Of a DNA stretch of 64,000 nt, positions 63,235-64,000 are shown piece by piece. The translations under genes and the position numbers were made by a program. Numbering within the stretch: position 1 is the stretch's first letter; every line of letters begins with the position of its first letter. The stretch is from Flavobacterium flavigenum (GTDB lineage Bacteria > Bacteroidota > Bacteroidia > Flavobacteriales > Flavobacteriaceae), in assembly GCF_027111255.2 (NCBI RefSeq), contig NZ_CP114285.2:4154001-4218000 (forward strand), read 5' to 3'. The notes under the pieces are model-generated. The model was not told the DNA's origin. It did no database searches and worked only from the letters and a program-made list of their open reading frames with translations.

Positions 63235-63996
63235 CTATATTCGTTTTGCTTCCCTTTTTGTATATGTAATCCAAGATTTATCAAATCCCAAAGCATTTAA
63301 AACTTCTTGCTTATTAAGAATTTCGGGTTTCTTTATCTTTATGATTAAGGCTTTCTCCGGAACATTTTCTGTAATTGTAAATTGAGAACCATGAGGTTGC
63401 CATGTGAAGGTTTGCTCATTAGTTTTTTTATTTATTCCAATTAAATTACCTCTTACATTCCATTCCCAATTATAAAGTTCATGGTCGTATCGAATAGTGT
63501 CAAATTCAAATACTACAACTTCTGATAAGTCATTTGACTTAATCAAGATGATTGTTCTTAAATGTTTGTATTTTTCTCGTATTGAAGAAACTCTTTCGTT
63601 CCAAATTTCGAGTACTAACTCGCCAATTAATTTTGGGTCAGCTTTTCTGTCACTTCTTTCTCCAAAAGAATAATTAGGAGAATTACGACCAGATATTAAC
63701 CTGATTTTTTTGACTGAAGATGGATTGGTCGCCTTTACAGATTTTGCACCCCAAGCAGTATTTCCCATAACTACGTCGTCCAATCCAACGTTTGATGGTT
63801 TCCAATGAGCACCAATACATTCCGCAAACATACTTTCCCAATCTGAACCCTCAAGTTCAGGTTTTCCTTTTGATGCCAGTAAATAAATAATTTCTTTTCC
63901 AAGTAATAATGGAAAATCTTTTGGAAATTCATTAAGCGGAAACGCAGGCACAGATTTATTTACCGTTCTTAATTTTGGAGTTCTGTTATTTTCCAT
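63235..63996 (-). CDS. Unrecognised protein, possible PD-(D/E)XK-type nuclease
   Basis: I do not recognise this 253-residue protein. It is soluble, without a signal peptide. A region at about residues 60-90 reads AHWKPSNVGLDDVVMGNTAW followed by GAKSVK; the acidic pair and a G-A-K spacing resemble the active site of some restriction-type nucleases, but this is only pattern resemblance. An E/K-rich middle part and WNVRGNLIGINK near the C terminus follow. The start ATG is 4 bases from the window edge, so an upstream partner such as a methylase could be outside. An attC-like palindrome follows the stop, which suggests a cassette acquired by transfer. Confidence 0.55.
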   Translation of the reverse strand: MENNRTPKLRTVNKSVPAFPLNEFPKDFPLLLGKEIIYLLASKGKPELEGSDWESMFAECIGAHWKPSNVGLDDVVMGNTAWGAKSVKATNPSSVKKIRLISGRNSPNYSFGERSDRKADPKLIGELVLEIWNERVSSIREKYKHLRTIILIKSNDLSEVVVFEFDTIRYDHELYNWEWNVRGNLIGINKKTNEQTFTWQPHGSQFTITENVPEKALIIKIKKPEILNKQEVLNALGFDKSWITYTKREAKRI

Positions 63997-64000
63997 AGTT

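Overview
The window looks like a chromosomal segment of a Flavobacterium-type bacterium (Bacteroidota). The DNA is AT-rich. Many genes are preceded by the flavobacterial -7 motif TAnnTTTG, and most starts lack a Shine-Dalgarno sequence; the clear exception is rpsU. The protein families (TamB with a lipid-anchored TamA partner, DUF2851, GSCFA, DUF4230, DKNYY, group III truncated haemoglobin) are typical of this group.

Region 1-14.2 kb holds envelope and housekeeping genes: a GSCFA protein, the overlapping pair tamB-tamL, a DUF2851 protein, a small PspC-domain protein, an amino-acid permease on the minus strand, a helix-hairpin-helix protein and an acyl-CoA dehydrogenase.

Region 14.3-29.7 kb is the core information-processing locus: rpsU with a near-perfect Shine-Dalgarno, a Xer recombinase, hibernation factor, tRNA-Thr, tRNA-Tyr, tRNA-Thr, tuf, tRNA-Trp, secE, nusG, rplK, rplA, rplJ, rplL, rpoB, rpoC and a DUF3467 gene. 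Several intergenic hairpins may set the stoichiometry within this run.

Region 29.9-44.1 kb holds prfC (minus strand), a SurA-like periplasmic isomerase, a MoxR ATPase, two different aconitases in tandem (AcnB type, then mitochondrial type), a LysM-NlpC/P60 hydrolase, a second amino-acid permease and a PAP2 phosphatase.

Region 44.3-56.0 kb is an unusual potassium-uptake (kdp) locus, read right to left: NtrC-type sigma-54 response regulator, small conserved-looking protein, two tiny membrane peptides (one is KdpF), kdpA, kdpB, kdpC, an outer-membrane porin, a KdpD that has only the N-terminal cytoplasmic half, and a separate membrane histidine kinase. A frame-damaged four-helix-bundle gene in the opposite direction sits between kdpA and kdpB. 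Palindromic dispersed repeats fill most of the gaps, and one repeat-like stretch lies inside kdpB in frame.

Region 56.1-64.0 kb holds accessory metabolic and stress genes: a luciferase-like monooxygenase, a PNPOx-like stress protein, a SpoIIAA-like protein, a DUF4230 protein, an aromatic amino acid hydroxylase with a long C-terminal extension, a DKNYY protein, a secreted protein and a truncated haemoglobin. At the edge is an unrecognised, possibly nuclease-like gene followed by an attC-like imperfect palindrome, an arrangement that recalls an integron cassette.

No rRNA genes, CRISPR arrays, complete insertion sequences or prophage genes were seen.
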